10,782 nucleotides of DNA from Conidiobolus incongruus B7586 (lineage: Eukaryota > Entomophthoromycota > Entomophthoromycetes > Entomophthorales > Conidiobolaceae). Position numbers and translations under genes: made by a program. Below, piece by piece: positions 10,351 to 10,782 of this stretch. Under the pieces are notes generated by a model. The model was not told where the DNA came from. It worked only from the letters and a program-made list of their open reading frames with translations, and made no database searches. How positions within the stretch are numbered: position 1 is the stretch's first letter; every line of letters starts with the position of its first letter. The DNA is taken from assembly GCA_000697335.1 (NCBI GenBank), contig JNEM01011152.1, positions 1 to 10,782 on the forward strand, written 5' to 3'.

Positions 10351-10356
10351 TTTATT
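10351..10356 (-). promoter_or_regulatory. Possible poly(A) signal of the downstream P450
   Basis: AATAAA on the minus strand begins 39 bases beyond the stop codon at 10395-10397, a plausible distance for a 3'-end processing signal. The hexamer is common by chance in such AT-rich DNA, so the support is modest. Confidence 0.3.
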
Positions 10357-10394
10357 CAATTAATAAAATGGAAGTTCACAGTATGTAGAATCTT

Positions 10395-10782
10395 TCACAT
10401 TCTAACTTGGACCTTGATCTTCAAATCATTTGGTCTAATCACTCCAAACGAGGTCAATCTAACCCGATCGAAATCTTCATTGTCACGAGGTAAAATAAAT
10501 TCAAATTTCTGTAAGAGCATGGCAATAGTAACTCTTTGTTCCATGATCGAAAAAGTGGTTCCAATGCCTAAACAATATATTAGCTTCAATATCAGCATCA
10601 AAAGGTATATAATTACATGATCTATTCCCTGTTAAAAATGGCAACCATGATTTAGATTCATCACTTGAGATATTTTGGAATCGATCAGGATTGAATTCTT
10701 GGGGATTTTTGAAGTAATTCTTGTTGCGATGCAATGCCCACAAATGTAGGAAAACTAATGTGTTTTTGGGGATTGTGACACC
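10395..10782 (-). CDS. Cytochrome P450, C-terminal part (5' end outside window)
   Basis: Two exons, 10617 to the window edge and 10395-10567, encode the last 112 residues of a P450 monooxygenase. Numbered within this fragment: the strand before the PERF region (GVTIPKNT, 1-8), WALHRN (15-20), FNPDRF giving the PxRF motif (30-35), and the heme loop FLTGNRSCIG (49-58), a full FxxGxRxCxG with Cys56 as the expected iron ligand. The L-helix follows (FSIMEQRVTIAMLLQKFEF), then a variable loop and IRPNDLKIKVQVRM before TGA. All signature residues in view are kept and the frame is open, so the gene looks functional. P450s of this type usually sit on the ER membrane and use a reductase partner; the substrate cannot be told. 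The ExxR motif and N-terminus lie beyond the edge. A decayed relative lies 1.8 kb downstream on the same strand. Confidence 0.93.
10568..10616 (-). other. P450 intron (49 bp) within the heme-cysteine codon
   Basis: The donor GTAATT and acceptor TTTAG bound a 49-base phase-1 intron that splits the cysteine codon as T|GC. Removing it joins TGNRS to CIGTTFSIMEQ and restores the heme-binding consensus with its following Ile-Gly. A CTAAT sequence 13-17 bases before the acceptor is a plausible branch point. There is no in-frame stop in the intron, so an unspliced transcript would read on in another frame to a stop at about 10501. Confidence 0.93.

Larger units (their letters stand above)
8629..10394. 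other. AT-rich spacer between the two P450 loci
   Basis: No credible gene. The open frames at 9061-9264 (minus) and 10050-10235 (plus) are low-complexity; the second runs through a TA microsatellite. The stretch holds a perfect inverted repeat (8955-8986) and the microsatellite (10085-10122), listed separately. Its right end is the 3' flank of the intact P450, with a possible poly(A) signal. Confidence 0.55.

Overview
The window looks like nuclear DNA of a fungus with a very AT-rich genome. Intergenic DNA is almost pure A/T, while the two intact full-length genes stand out as islands of much higher G+C. Introns are tiny (49-52 bp, GT-AG), and the protein set fits fungi: a Pho88/Snd3 family protein, a two-exon Sec62, and membrane-anchored-type cytochrome P450s in more than one copy. 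The style of the P450s and the base composition suggest an early-diverging fungus, for example the Entomophthorales/Zoopagomycota side, but this placement is inference.

Layout. 1-3192: AT-rich DNA with no gene I can support, with a slightly more complex patch at about 355-960. 3193-3804 (-): intact, intronless PHO88/SND3 family gene. 3805-4729: its upstream region, with a TATA-like run and an imperfect dyad. 4730-5546 (-): SEC62, two exons split by a 52-bp intron (5365-5416). 5547-6770: no gene seen. 6771-8628 (-): full-length but heavily decayed cytochrome P450 pseudogene; the N-terminal anchor, I-helix, K-helix (ExxR), PERF-like and heme regions can all still be followed. 8629-10394: AT-rich spacer with a perfect 10-bp inverted repeat (8955-8986) and a (TA)19 microsatellite (10085-10122). 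10395-10782 (-): last two exons of an apparently intact P450 whose 5' part lies beyond the window edge.

Two themes link the genes. First, Snd3 and Sec62 are both membrane proteins of routes that bring proteins to or into the endoplasmic reticulum without SRP, and here they are same-strand neighbours. Second, the P450 pseudogene and the intact P450 lie on the same strand and are related. In both, the sequence is interrupted at the heme-binding loop, right at the cysteine, which points to a shared ancestral intron. This indicates a small P450 cluster with one dead member.

I found no tRNA or rRNA gene, CRISPR array, transposon coding region or viral element.
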